Assembly: GCF_003051085.1 (NCBI RefSeq)
Contig: NZ_QAOM01000013.1
Span: 1-64,000 of the forward strand
From: Trichococcus patagoniensis
GTDB lineage: Bacteria > Bacillota > Bacilli > Lactobacillales > Aerococcaceae
Direction: 5' to 3'
DNA length: 64,000 bases
Position numbers and translations under genes: made by a program
In this document: positions 47,457 to 56,475 of the stretch, one piece after another
Layout: every line of letters begins with the position of its first letter
Numbering within the stretch: position 1 is the stretch's first letter
Notes under the pieces: generated by a model
What the model was told of the DNA's origin: nothing
Databases searched by the model: none
Seen by the model: only the letters and a program-made list of their open reading frames with translations

Positions 47457-48385
47457 AAGAAACATTTCACGGGCGTCAGCGTCTACGAGATTTCCGTCAT
47501 GGAGCAAGGCTTGATGGGCAAAGGGATAGACGCCGAAGACATCCAACGCCTCTGCAACGTGCACGCCTCGCTCTTCGGCGGATCGGCGAATTCGATAAGC
47601 ATTATGCCCGCAAAGAATACGCCATCTTCCCGATCATGGAGAACCAAGGCATCACGGCTCCGCCGAAAGTCATGTGGGGTGTCGACGACGATATCCGCTC
47701 CATGTATAAGGACTTGAAGAACCTGCTGCAAAAAGAGGATTTCGACGCAATTCCGAAAGCCTTCTCCGACCTGAAATACGAAATGACGGAAATGATCACG
47801 AAGGAAGAAGACATCCTCCTGCCGATGATCATCGATATCTTCAACGAAGACCACTGGCTGCAGATCGCCAAGGAATCTGAAGAAATCGGCTACTGCATCG
47901 TCAAACCGGAAGCAAAATGGGTGCCGGAACGTTCCCTTCCTGAAGATGTTTCACATGAAACACTGGAGTCGGAAGCGAATCCCTACATCAATTTCCAAAC
48001 CGGGTATCTGACGCCGCACCAATTGGAAAAGATGCTGAACAACATCCCTTTGGAATTGACTTTTGTGGATGCGGACAATATCGTGCGCTACTACAATGAC
48101 AACGGCGAAGAAAAATTCTTCAAGCGCACCAGCAGCGCGATCGGCCGCGATGTCATGAACTGCCATCCGCCTAAGAGCCTGCCGATCGTCACGAAACTGC
48201 TCGCCGACCTGAAATCGGGCGCGAAAGAAAGCGAATCGATGTGGTTCCGCGCGATGGGCAAATTCATCCTGGTCACCTATCGCGCCGTCAGGGATGACGA
48301 CGGCAGCTATATGGGAACCCTTGAATATGTGCAGGACATCCAACCGATCCTCGATCTTGATGGCGAAAAACGCACCCTGTCCTAA
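47457..48385 (+). pseudogene. Decayed DUF438/hemerythrin/PAS protein gene
   Basis: Two frames hold parts of one DUF438-type protein. Frame one (47457-about 47580) reads HFTGVSVYEISVMEQG...DIQRLCNVHASLFG, the end of a DUF438 domain, but is preceded by an in-frame stop. The next frame (from about 47583) reads GEFDKHYARKEYAIFPIMENQG, the second half of a hemerythrin domain, then VMWGVDDDIR and a PAS-like C-terminus to 48385. The start of DUF438 and the HHE front half (some 60-80 residues) are missing. So at least one deletion with a frameshift has hit the gene. A long plus-strand frame makes it look intact in a simple translation. A parS-like site lies inside. Confidence 0.82.
47947..47962. other. 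parS-like site inside the DUF438 remnant
   Basis: TGTTTCACATGAAACA, one central mismatch from the palindrome TGTTTCACGTGAAACA. Second candidate ParB site, about 7 kb from oriC. Confidence 0.8.
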
Positions 48386-48427
48386 ACCATCGTTCCGGAA
48401 ATGACTACCGAAAACAAAATAAATGCA

Positions 48428-48456
48428 AGCTGTCTCTTTTTGAGGCAGCTTTTTTC
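48428..48456 (+). terminator. Terminator of the DUF438 remnant
   Basis: AGCTGTCTC (48428-48436) with GAGGCAGCT (48442-48450), then TTTTTT. Confidence 0.85.
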
Positions 48457-48524
48457 GTCGGCAAGGAACTTACTGTCTGTTTGTCGGCCGCTCGCTCTCT
48501 CCATTCGCCTCAATTTTCCCCATC

Positions 48525-48692
48525 CTCCGGCGAGCTGAGGCCCCGCCGGAGTTCGGCCACATTCTATTCTGCCTACTCCGACGAGGGCAGCTTCGCCGGA
48601 GTAGGCGCCACTGACCACTGGTGTCTTCCTGTGAACGCACGCTTCACCGGAACTGAGAAGGGATTTTACTGCTCTCCTCCGGTCAGCCGGCA
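48525..48692 (+). repeat. Triple-hairpin repeat, copy 3
   Basis: CTCCGGCGA/CGCCGGAG (about 48526-48552), CTCCGACGA/CGCCGGAG (about 48577-48602), and a degenerate third hairpin (CCTGTGA with TCACCGG, 48629-48652), then CCTCCGGTCAGCCGGC. Same orientation and loop sequences as copy 1. Confidence 0.82.
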
Positions 48693-48703
48693 GCGAATCC
48701 AAC

Positions 48704-48742
48704 AGAAGGGCCATCCCCAAAAGGAGACGGCCCTTCTGTTTA
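48704..48742. terminator. Hairpin behind treC
   Basis: CAGAAGGGCC (48704-48713) and GGCCCTTCTG (48730-48739), perfect 10-pair stem overlapping the treC stop. The T-tracts on either side are weak. Confidence 0.6.
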
Positions 48743-50395
48743 TTTGGTTATCCTGAAAGCGATGGTTTCGTACGGCTTCAGCGTGAAGGACGGCGCAAGC
48801 TGTCTTTCCCCGTAGTTGCCGGCCAGGAAACTGCTGGCCTTGTTCACCCATTCTTCCGGTATGCTGATCGTGTAATCGCCGGCATAGAAATGGTTCAGGA
48901 CAAGCACTTTTTCCTCCTCGTTCTCACGGATGTAGGCAAACACTTCGGGATCGTCCAAGCGGATGCCCTCGTAGGAACCATCCGCAATGACCGCATGCTC
49001 TTTGCGGATACGGATCAACTCTTGGTAGTAACGGAAAATTTTGCCTTCCGCACGTTCCTTTTCGACGTTCACTTCCGGATAATTGGCCGCCACCTGCAGC
49101 CAAGGTTCGCCTGTCGTAAATCCGGCGTGCAGGCTGTTGTCCCATTGCATCGGCGTCCGGCTGTTGTCGCGGGATTTTTTTTTGATGATGTGCATGGCCT
49201 CTTGATGCGTCAACCCGGCAAGTTTCAGATCGCGGTAGGCATTATGCGATTCGATATCCCTATAAACGCTGATGTCGTCATAATCCGGATTCGTCATGCC
49301 GATTTCCTCGCCTTGGTAGATGTAAGGTGTGCCCCGCAGCAGATGGATCGTTTGCGCCAGCATGGAGGCTGTCTCGAAAGGATACCGCTGCGGATCGCCG
49401 AAGCGGCTGTTGGCGCGCGGCTGATCATGATTGTTCCAGAACAGTGCGTTCCAGCCGTTCCCGTCCGACATTCCCGCCTGCCACTCATTCAGAATCCGCT
49501 TCAGTTCAAGAAAATCGAAGGGATGATCCGTCCATTTTTCACCATCTTTGTAGTCGACCTTCAAATGGTGGAAGCTGAAGATCATCGACAATTCGTTCCT
49601 GTCCGGATTCGAATAAAGGATTCCGTTTTCGACAGTGGTCGAAGACATCTCACCGACTGTAATGATGTCCTCCAGCGTACCGAACGATGCCTGATTCAGC
49701 TCGTGGATATAGTCATGAACAATCGGACGATCCGTGTACAGGCTCTTTTCGTTGCTCCCTTGACTGTCGACCAATGCGACATCCTTGCCGATAAGGTTCA
49801 GCACATCGAAACGGAAACCCTTGATGCCCTTTTCCAACCAGAAATTGACGACTTTCTGCAGTTCCTGGCGCACTTTCGGATTGCGCCAATTCAGATCCGC
49901 CTGCGTGACGTCGAACAGATGCAGGTAGTACTTGCCGGTGTCCCCGAATGGCGCCCATGCCTCCCCGCCGAATTTCGAACCCCAATTGGTAGGCAGGCTG
50001 CCGTCCTCTTTCGGATCGCGGATGATGTAATAATCCTGGTACTCTTTGTCACCGGCCAACGCTTTCTGGAACCACTCATGCGTAGTCGACGTATGGTTGA
50101 ATACCATGTCGAACATGATTTCGATGCCATGCTGCTTCAGCTTGCTGACCAGTTCTTCAAAATCCGCCATCGTGCCGAAAACAGGATCGATGGCGTAATA
50201 ATCAGTGATGTCATACCCATTGTCCATTTGCGGGGATACGAAGATCGGATTCATCCAGATCATATCGATGCCCAGTTCCGCCAAATAAGGCACTTTGCTG
50301 ATGATCCCTTGGATATCACCGATGCCGTTGCCGTCGGAGTCCTTGAATGATTTTGGATAAAGCTGATAGATCACTTTTTTTTGAATGTCTTTCAT
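48740..50395 (-). CDS. treC: Trehalose-6-phosphate hydrolase (phosphotrehalase)
   Basis: Splits imported trehalose-6-phosphate into glucose and glucose-6-phosphate. GH13 enzyme, about 552 residues: VIYQLYPKSFKDSDGNGIGDIQGI, catalytic Asp in FRFDVLNLIGKD, Glu in TVGEMSST, and the third acid in NNHDQPRANSRFGD. The start at ATG 50395 has GGGGG 7 nt upstream; the frame extends further but without signals. Same strand as treB, which lies 79 nt upstream, separated by a perfect hairpin. Confidence 0.95.
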   Translation of the reverse strand: MKDIQKKVIYQLYPKSFKDSDGNGIGDIQGIISKVPYLAELGIDMIWMNPIFVSPQMDNGYDITDYYAIDPVFGTMADFEELVSKLKQHGIEIMFDMVFNHTSTTHEWFQKALAGDKEYQDYYIIRDPKEDGSLPTNWGSKFGGEAWAPFGDTGKYYLHLFDVTQADLNWRNPKVRQELQKVVNFWLEKGIKGFRFDVLNLIGKDVALVDSQGSNEKSLYTDRPIVHDYIHELNQASFGTLEDIITVGEMSSTTVENGILYSNPDRNELSMIFSFHHLKVDYKDGEKWTDHPFDFLELKRILNEWQAGMSDGNGWNALFWNNHDQPRANSRFGDPQRYPFETASMLAQTIHLLRGTPYIYQGEEIGMTNPDYDDISVYRDIESHNAYRDLKLAGLTHQEAMHIIKKKSRDNSRTPMQWDNSLHAGFTTGEPWLQVAANYPEVNVEKERAEGKIFRYYQELIRIRKEHAVIADGSYEGIRLDDPEVFAYIRENEEEKVLVLNHFYAGDYTISIPEEWVNKASSFLAGNYGERQLAPSFTLKPYETIAFRITK

Positions 50396-50427
50396 TGTAA
50401 TACCCCCTGTCTTCTCACTATGACTGA

Positions 50428-50459
50428 AGGCAAAAAGCTTCACTAACAGCTTTTTGCCT
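50428..50459 (-). other. Perfect hairpin between treB and treC
   Basis: AGGCAAAAAGCT (50428-50439) and AGCTTTTTGCCT (50448-50459): 12 perfect pairs with an 8-nt loop. May stabilise the treB message or end part of the transcripts before treC. Confidence 0.7.
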
Positions 50460-50474
50460 CCGGTAATTCATTTT

Positions 50475-51920
50475 TTACTTTTGCGTTTGGATAACCGGTG
50501 CATCCTCGACATCCCCTTTGGGAGCGAAAAGTTGTTTCTTGTCGAACACAATCGTCAACAGGAACGGTACGACGATCGCGATGGCCATACATACGATGAA
50601 CATCGCCATCGAATCGGTCTGGATGCTCAAGAAACCAGGAATCCCGCCGACTCCGATACTGTTCGCCATGACGTTGAAGGTCGTAGCCACCAAACCGGCG
50701 ATCCCGGATCCGATCATCGCTGCAACGAACGGATAGATGTATTTGATGTTGATACCGAACATGGCAGGCTCAGTTACGCCCAAGTAACAGGAAATCGCGG
50801 CCGGTATGGAAACCTGCTCCTCTTTCTCATTGCCTCTGTGCAGGAAGATGATCGCCATTACCGCCGAACCTTGTGCGATGTTCGAAAGGGCGATCATCGG
50901 CCACAAGTTCGTGCCGCCGAAATCGGCGATAAGCTGCAGATCGATGGCATTGGACATATGGTGAAGCCCCGTGATGACGAGCGGCGAATACAGCGTACCG
51001 AAGAACAGACCGAACAACCATCTGAAGTCCCCTGTCAATCCGGCATAGACGACTTCTGAAACCCATTGTCCGATCGTCCAACCGATAGGACCCAGCACGG
51101 TATGCGCGATTATGACAGTGGGAACCAAGGCCAACAGCGGAACAACAATCATCGAAATGTATTGCGGAACCCATTTACGCAGCCAGATTTCCAAGTAGGC
51201 CAGCACAAACCCAGCCAACATGGCAGGAATGACTTGCGCTTGATAACCGATCTTGTTGATCGTGAAAGCACCGAAATCCCAGAATGGAATCTCTGTTGCG
51301 CCAGCGACACCATAAGCATTCAATAATTGCGGTGAGACCAATGTGATACCGAGAACGATACCCAGAATTTGCGTAGTGCCCATCTTTTTCGTGATGCTCC
51401 AAGTGATGCCGACTGGCAAGAAGTGGAAAATCGCTTCACCGATCAGCCAAAGGAAATCATTGACGCCTGTCCAGAACTGCGAATTGGAAACGATCGTGCC
51501 GTTGGCGAAATTGATTCCTTCAAGTACGTTGCGGAACCCGAGGATAAGCCCCCCTACTACGATGGCCGGAATCAGCGGCGTAAAAATTTCCGCCAGCACA
51601 GCCATGGCACGTTGGACAACATTCTGATTCTGCTTGGCTGCCGCTTTTGCCTCATCTTTTGAGACGCCCTCTTTGCCGGATACCTTCGCGAACTCGTTAT
51701 AAAATTGTGGCACTTCATTACCGATGATGACCTGAAATTGTCCTGCTTGGGTGAAGGTTCCTTTTACTGCGGGTATGTCTTCGATCTTCTTGATGTTAGC
51801 GGCAGCGGGGTCATTCAGGACGAAACGCATCCGAGTGGCACAGTGACTGACTGCAGAAATATTATCGGGGCCACCGATATACTCCAGCAAATCTTTTGCA
51901 TCTTTGTTGAAATCTACCAT
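50475..51920 (-). CDS. treB: PTS trehalose-specific EIIBC
   Basis: Imports and phosphorylates trehalose. N-terminal IIB domain with the phosphocysteine C27 in VSHCATRMRF (residues 1-about 85), then a IIC channel domain of some ten membrane segments (from about 105). 481 residues; no IIA domain, so a glucose-type IIA from elsewhere must feed it, as in B. subtilis. GGAGGAG before the ATG. First gene of treBC, controlled by TreR-type operators and a cre site. Confidence 0.95.
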   Translation of the reverse strand: MVDFNKDAKDLLEYIGGPDNISAVSHCATRMRFVLNDPAAANIKKIEDIPAVKGTFTQAGQFQVIIGNEVPQFYNEFAKVSGKEGVSKDEAKAAAKQNQNVVQRAMAVLAEIFTPLIPAIVVGGLILGFRNVLEGINFANGTIVSNSQFWTGVNDFLWLIGEAIFHFLPVGITWSITKKMGTTQILGIVLGITLVSPQLLNAYGVAGATEIPFWDFGAFTINKIGYQAQVIPAMLAGFVLAYLEIWLRKWVPQYISMIVVPLLALVPTVIIAHTVLGPIGWTIGQWVSEVVYAGLTGDFRWLFGLFFGTLYSPLVITGLHHMSNAIDLQLIADFGGTNLWPMIALSNIAQGSAVMAIIFLHRGNEKEEQVSIPAAISCYLGVTEPAMFGINIKYIYPFVAAMIGSGIAGLVATTFNVMANSIGVGGIPGFLSIQTDSMAMFIVCMAIAIVVPFLLTIVFDKKQLFAPKGDVEDAPVIQTQK

Positions 51921-51935
51921 TTTTTCTCCTCCTCA

Positions 51936-52032
51936 ACTTGTATATACATGTTCCTGACATTTATATTTTACCGCGGATGTTTTTATATTGCAAGCGTTTT
52001 CCATCCGCTGTTTTTTTACTTGTATAGACAAG
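51936..52032 (-). promoter_or_regulatory. treB promoter with two TreR-type operators and a cre site
   Basis: Promoter TTGCAA (51988-51993), 17 nt, TAAAAT (51965-51970) on the minus strand. Palindromes ACTTGTATATACATGTTC (51936-51953, between -10 and start) and CTTGTATAGACAAG (52019-52032, upstream of the -35) flank it. A CcpA site TTGCAAGCGTTTTCC (51988-52002) covers the -35. Predicts repression by TreR without trehalose-6-phosphate and by CcpA with glucose. Confidence 0.82.
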
Positions 52033-52082
52033 TTTCTTGTTTTCCGTATTTTATGAAGCATTAACAAGCTGGACAACATAAC

Positions 52083-52127
52083 AAAAAAACCTTCACCGGG
52101 AATCAAACTCCCTGGTGAAGGTTTTTG
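52083..52127. terminator. Terminator behind jag
   Basis: AACCTTCACC-GGG (52088-52100) with CC-TGGTGAAGGTT (52111-52123); T-runs on both strands. Confidence 0.88.
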
Positions 52128-52136
52128 GATGTACGA

Positions 52137-52952
52137 TTACTCCGCTATCTCAACAACCAAATAACGATGCGGCTCTTTGCCCTCGGAATGGGTTTTGATG
52201 CGTTTGTTCTGGCTCAAGCGCGCATGGATCTGTTTTCTTTCAAAAGCAGGCAGCGGCTCAAGGAACACGGGCTGTTTCGTTTTGATGACGCGTTCCGCAG
52301 TACGGTCGGCGATGCTTTCCAATACGGCAGCTCTGCGCTCACGGTAGTCACCGACATTCACGATTACGGACAGGCGGCGACGCACATAGCGTTGCACCAG
52401 CGCTTGCGCCAATATTTGGAGAGCATTGACGATTTTTCCGTATTTGCCGATCAATAACCCTGGCTTTTCGCTTTCCATTTGGAAAATCAGCATATTGTTC
52501 TTCTCTTCGACCGTCACGATCGCAGGAGCCCCGTATGCTTCAGCTACCGAAGTAAGATACTCGGTCACTGCGGCAATCGCTTCATCGCGGCCAGATTCTT
52601 CATCATAATCTTCGGCTTCTTCATCCTCATCGGAAGAAATCAGTCTATCGATTTCAGGTTGATCAGCCAATATCTTTTCCGCAGTTTCCGGATAATCCTC
52701 TTCAAGATCTTCTACGATATCTTCGACTGTCTCTTCGATTTCAGCTAACTGGATATCGCCTGCTTCATCAAAGTCCCTGATTTCTTTGCGCGTGATTTCC
52801 ACGACTGCTTCTTTTTGCCCGAATCCAAAAATCCCTTTTTTGCCTTCAGAGATTACGACGATATCGGCTTCATGGCTATCGACTCCCAACAAATCCAGAC
52901 CTTTGCGAATCGCTTTATCAACGGTCGTATCTTTCGCAATTACTTTATCCAT
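52137..52952 (-). CDS. khpB: RNA-binding protein Jag/KhpB
   Basis: Cytosolic RNA binder linked to cell-wall synthesis and division in Gram-positives. N-terminal Jag domain (residues 1-50, GIFGFGQKEAVVEI), an acidic linker of about 90 residues (EEDYPETAEKI...SSDEDEEAEDYDEESG), then KH (LLIGKYGKIVNALQILAQ) and R3H (RTAERVIKTKQPVFLEPLPAFERKQIHARL) domains. 271 residues. Directly behind yidC. The normal next gene, mnmE, is 22 kb away. Confidence 0.93.
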   Translation of the reverse strand: MDKVIAKDTTVDKAIRKGLDLLGVDSHEADIVVISEGKKGIFGFGQKEAVVEITRKEIRDFDEAGDIQLAEIEETVEDIVEDLEEDYPETAEKILADQPEIDRLISSDEDEEAEDYDEESGRDEAIAAVTEYLTSVAEAYGAPAIVTVEEKNNMLIFQMESEKPGLLIGKYGKIVNALQILAQALVQRYVRRRLSVIVNVGDYRERRAAVLESIADRTAERVIKTKQPVFLEPLPAFERKQIHARLSQNKRIKTHSEGKEPHRYLVVEIAE

Positions 52953-52987
52953 AATAGAATGTCATCCTTTCCTACTTCAAAGTCTAA

Positions 52988-53818
52988 CTAGTTTTTCTTT
53001 TTCTTTTTAGGATTTTGAGCTTTCTTCAATGCTTTTTCGCGCGCTTTTATTTGCGCTTCGGCTTCTTGGCGCTCGCGGATGGCCTTATACGGATTGTTCA
53101 GCAACATCGTCTGGCCGACCGAGAAGGCATTGCTCGCTACCCAGTACAACGACAGGGCACTCGGGAAGTTGATACCCATCATCAAAATCATGATCGGCAT
53201 CGTGTACGTCATCGATTTTGTCGCAGAATTCGCTTCTGCCTGCGACATCATCGTCAACTTGCTTGTGGCATACGTCAGTATCGCGGCCACTACCGGCAAA
53301 ATGAAGAATGGATCGCGTTCTCCCAGGTTCATCCATAGGAAGCTGCCGCTCTTCAAAATTTCAGTTCGGCTGATCGCTTGGTACAATGCCATCAATACAG
53401 GCATCTGAACCAAAACAGGCAAACAGCCCATGTAAGGATTCACATCGTTATCGGCATACAGTTTGGAAACTTCCTTCTGCAGATGTTCCTGCGTTTCGCG
53501 ATCTTTGGAGGCATATTTTGCCTGCAGCGCTTTTATCTGCGGTTGAACAGCCGACATTTTTTTCGTGCTCTTCGTCTGGAAATGATTCAGCGGCAACAGG
53601 ATAACCTTGATGAGGATCGTGAAGGCAATGATTCCTAGACCATAATTTCTGAAAAACAGATCGGACAACCACACGATCATATTGGAGAAATTAAAGACAA
53701 CATAACGGTCCCAAAAACCGGTACTATCCGAGGTGATAGGCTCCGTCCCACATGCTGACAGGACCATCATAACAGCAAACAAGCTGAGTGTAAAAAGTAA
53801 TCGCTTACGCTTTGACAA
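52988..53818 (-). CDS. yidC: Membrane protein insertase YidC/Oxa1
   Basis: Inserts membrane proteins with or without SecYEG. Lipoprotein signal ending VLSAC (Cys23), then five membrane segments; the Oxa1 core includes LLPLNHFQTKSTKKMSAVQPQIKALQAKYASKD and MGCLPVLVQMPVLMALYQAI. The tail KALKKAQNPKKKKKN is basic. 276 residues. Co-transcribed with rnpA (36 nt upstream) in the classical order. Confidence 0.96.
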   Translation of the reverse strand: MSKRKRLLFTLSLFAVMMVLSACGTEPITSDSTGFWDRYVVFNFSNMIVWLSDLFFRNYGLGIIAFTILIKVILLPLNHFQTKSTKKMSAVQPQIKALQAKYASKDRETQEHLQKEVSKLYADNDVNPYMGCLPVLVQMPVLMALYQAISRTEILKSGSFLWMNLGERDPFFILPVVAAILTYATSKLTMMSQAEANSATKSMTYTMPIMILMMGINFPSALSLYWVASNAFSVGQTMLLNNPYKAIRERQEAEAQIKAREKALKKAQNPKKKKKN

Positions 53819-53853
53819 GAGAATTCCTCCTTAATAGGAATAAGATAGTTTAT

Positions 53854-54198
53854 TTATTTGTTTGTTAAAAGGTTCGAAAGCTTAAGGACATGGGTCAGAC
53901 TCTTCTTGACTTCCGCAGCTGACATTTCAGCTACCGGTTTGCGCGCGATCACGATGAAGTCAACATCCTGAACCAAATCTGCCTTCAATTCCGTGAGTGC
54001 CTGGCGGATTTTTCTTTTGACGGCATTCCGCACCACGGCATTGCCGATTTTTTTACCTACGGACAAACCGACCCGAAAATGCGGTTGTCCCTTTTTATCG
54101 ATCACATAGATCACGAATTGGCGATTCGCTTTGGACACACCATTATGAAATACTTTCTGAAATTCTTTTTCTTTCTTAACACGAAAAGATTTCCTCAT
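53854..54198 (-). CDS. rnpA: Ribonuclease P protein component
   Basis: Protein subunit of RNase P, 5'-end maturation of t[22 protein letters not shown] and the RNR-type [12 protein letters not shown] helix are characteristic. The frame is open to 54372, but the ATG at 54198 has GAGGGAAG 4 nt upstream and gives the family's 114-residue length. Read after rpmH; the RNase P RNA gene is not in this window. Confidence 0.95.
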   Translation of the reverse strand: MRKSFRVKKEKEFQKVFHNGVSKANRQFVIYVIDKKGQPHFRVGLSVGKKIGNAVVRNAVKRKIRQALTELKADLVQDVDFIVIARKPVAEMSAAEVKKSLTHVLKLSNLLTNK

Positions 54199-54396
54199 GT
54201 TTCTTCCCTCAAATCTGCAATCATAACATGCAAAAAAAAATCTCCCCCAAATGGAGAAAAACAGAAAAATTTCTCTCTCCGTTATCATCACAAATATGAA
54301 CCCAATCCCGAGGCATTGCTGCTTTCGGTTCTGTTGGACACATTTGTCATACTCTCCATTTAAGAAAGACATTTTTGCATTTTTCGAAATACTTAA

Positions 54397-54425
54397 AAAA
54401 AAAGACCACTGAAACGGTCAGTGAT
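54397..54425 (-). terminator. Terminator of rpmH
   Basis: CACTGA/TCAGTG stem extended by GAC/GTC-type pairs, then nine T on the minus strand, just behind the rpmH stop. Some read-through would be needed for rnpA. Confidence 0.75.
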
Positions 54426-54560
54426 CTATGCAGAGATAACTTTTCTGCCTTTAGCGCGTCTTCTTGCTAATACTCTACGGCCGTTTTTTGTGCTCATACG
54501 TTTACGGAAACCATGAACGGATTGACGGTGACGTTTTTTAGGTTGGTATGTTCTTTTCAT
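54426..54560 (-). CDS. rpmH: 50S ribosomal protein L34
   Basis: 44 residues, too short for a length-filtered gene list but unmistakable: [13 protein letters not shown] at the start, [18 protein letters not shown] in the middle, [13 protein letters not shown] at the end. AGGAGG lies 11 nt before the ATG. First gene of the leftward rpmH-rnpA-yidC-jag cluster, next to oriC. Confidence 0.98.
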   Translation of the reverse strand: MKRTYQPKKRHRQSVHGFRKRMSTKNGRRVLARRRAKGRKVISA

Positions 54561-54630
54561 TGATCTTTACACCTCCTGATAAACTATCCTTCAAATAGGT
54601 TATATTTCACTGTTTAGACAGTCCATTAAC

Positions 54631-54660
54631 ATTATAAAGAGACAGAATGTGACCTGTCAA
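54631..54660 (-). promoter_or_regulatory. rpmH promoter
   Basis: Minus-strand TTGACA (54655-54660), 18 nt spacer, TATAAT (54631-54636). Confidence 0.85.
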
Positions 54661-54764
54661 GTAAAATTGGTTCATTTTATTGAACTCACTGAGATATAAT
54701 AGCACAAAACATCGAAAGATAAAACACCTTTCTTGAAAAAAATGTGATTCTCATCAAAATAAAA

Positions 54765-55077
54765 TTATCCACAACCTTTTTTTTAATACACAATACCACG
54801 GGATAACTCCTTCAGCCTCCTTGATTGCTCACACCTTCGAATCGATTTATCCACATACCTACAACGTGTGTATTTCTTTAGAAAACCCACCCACCAAACC
54901 TGTGGATAAATGTACCAAACACTGTAACAATCGACGTTTTAAAATAACGAAATTCCACAAACGACCGTGGACAACTGCTTCGCACGCAAGCTTTGTCCAC
55001 ACCCTCCCTGAACCTGTGGACAACTATTTATGCACCGGTTAATTGTTTTATTCACAGATGAAAAGAGTTGTGGAAAA
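54765..55077. other. oriC: oriC part 1: DnaA-box cluster upstream of dnaA
   Basis: Seven boxes: TTATCCACA at 54765 and 54847, its inverse at 54901, near matches TTGTCCACG (inverse, 54966), TTGTCCACA (54993 and inverse 55015), and TTTTCCACA (inverse, 55069). The region has no coding sequence. A weak plus-strand -10 (TATAAT) is at 54693. Together with part 2 it makes a bipartite origin. Confidence 0.9.
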
Positions 55078-55082
55078 CTTTT

Positions 55083-55091
55083 TGATATAAT
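55083..55091 (+). promoter_or_regulatory. dnaA promoter (extended -10)
   Basis: TGATATAAT at 55083-55091; no good -35 at 17 nt. A DnaA box sits immediately upstream (55069), consistent with autoregulation. Confidence 0.6.
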
Positions 55092-55130
55092 GCTAAAATA
55101 AAAAGGACTCACTAAAAGGAGGTGTCCCAT

Positions 55131-56462
55131 TTGGATGACATCTATTCATTATGGCGTTATCTGCAAGAAAAATTTCAAGAATCACTGTCCAAAGTCAGCT
55201 ACGATACTTGGATAGACAGCGCAGTCCCGGTCCGACTGACTGATACGAATATCATCATTGAAGTTCCCTCTTCTTTACATAAAGATTATTGGCAAAATAA
55301 TTTGATGAGCAGAATTGTCGAAGGTATCTACGAATTCAGCGGCAAAGAACTGACTCCCATTTTTATGATCAAGAATGAGGAAATGCCTGATATTGCAAAA
55401 CCGACCATCAAACGCACCAACAACAATCGTCTCTTCAAGGATGCCCAACTGAACAGCAAGTATACCTTTGACACCTTTGTTATAGGAAAAGGAAACCAGA
55501 TGGCTCATGCTGCCGCCCTCGTCGTGGCGGAGGAACCCGGCACAATCTACAACCCGCTCTTCTTCTATGGAGGCGTCGGCTTAGGCAAGACCCATTTGAT
55601 GCACGCCATCGGCCATCAAATGCTGCAGTTGCGACCGACCGCCAGAGTAAAGTATGTCAGCAGCGAGACATTCGCCAATGATTTCATCAATTCCATCCAG
55701 AATCGGACACAGGAGCAATTCCGCAACGAATACCGCAGCGTCGACTTATTGATGGTCGATGATATCCAATTTTTTGCCGACAAAGAAGGAACACAGGAAG
55801 AGTTCTTCCATACTTTCAATGCGCTTTACGATGAGCGCAAACAGATCGTGCTGACGAGCGATCGCTTGCCGAACGAAATCCCTAAACTGCAGGAACGGCT
55901 CGTCTCGCGTTTTGCTTGGGGCTTATCGGTTGATATCACGCCGCCCGATCTGGAGACACGCATCGCCATTCTGCGTAAAAAAGCCAACAGCGAGCGCTTG
56001 GAAATTCCCGATGACACCCTCAGCTATATCGCTGGGCAGATAGATTCCAACATCAGGGAACTGGAAGGCGCCCTCGTCCGGGTTCAAGCCTATTCAGCGA
56101 TACAAGGGACCGACATCACCACCAGTCTGGCAGCGGACGCCCTGAAGAGCATCATGCCTTCAGAAAAACCAAAAGCCTTATCCATCTATGCCATCCAGCA
56201 AGCGGTCGGGAAATATTATCATGTGACCGTCGAGGAATTGAAAGGCAAGAAGCGCACCAAGGGAATCGTAGTGCCAAGACAAATCGCCATGTATCTTTCC
56301 CGGGTGATGACGGACAATTCCTTGCCGAAAATAGGTTCGGAATTTGGCGGTAAGGATCACACAACCGTGATTCACGCCCATGACAAGATTGCCCTTTCCG
56401 TAAAAAAAGACCCTGTCCTGCAACGCGAAATCGAGACGATCCAAAACAGTCTGAAAAAGTGA
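55131..56462 (+). CDS. dnaA: Chromosomal replication initiator DnaA
   Basis: Opens oriC. Domain I (1-85), short linker, AAA+ domain III with Walker [10 protein letters not shown] and Walker [10 protein letters not shown], and domain IV DNA-binding helix-turn-helix ([41 protein letters not shown]). About 443 residues. The start is TTG 55131 (MDDIYSLW), 8 nt after AGGAGG; a GTG at 55122 is in frame but overlaps that ribosome site. Flanked on both sides by DnaA boxes. Confidence 0.98.
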   Translation: MDDIYSLWRYLQEKFQESLSKVSYDTWIDSAVPVRLTDTNIIIEVPSSLHKDYWQNNLMSRIVEGIYEFSGKELTPIFMIKNEEMPDIAKPTIKRTNNNRLFKDAQLNSKYTFDTFVIGKGNQMAHAAALVVAEEPGTIYNPLFFYGGVGLGKTHLMHAIGHQMLQLRPTARVKYVSSETFANDFINSIQNRTQEQFRNEYRSVDLLMVDDIQFFADKEGTQEEFFHTFNALYDERKQIVLTSDRLPNEIPKLQERLVSRFAWGLSVDITPPDLETRIAILRKKANSERLEIPDDTLSYIAGQIDSNIRELEGALVRVQAYSAIQGTDITTSLAADALKSIMPSEKPKALSIYAIQQAVGKYYHVTVEELKGKKRTKGIVVPRQIAMYLSRVMTDNSLPKIGSEFGGKDHTTVIHAHDKIALSVKKDPVLQREIETIQNSLKK

Positions 56463-56475
56463 TCCGCTCGCGCGT

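Noticed and set aside
47339-47580. N-terminal part of the continuous frame over the DUF438 region
   Set aside because: The real protein sequence in this stretch is in another frame; the arginine-rich translation is an artefact of the frameshift.
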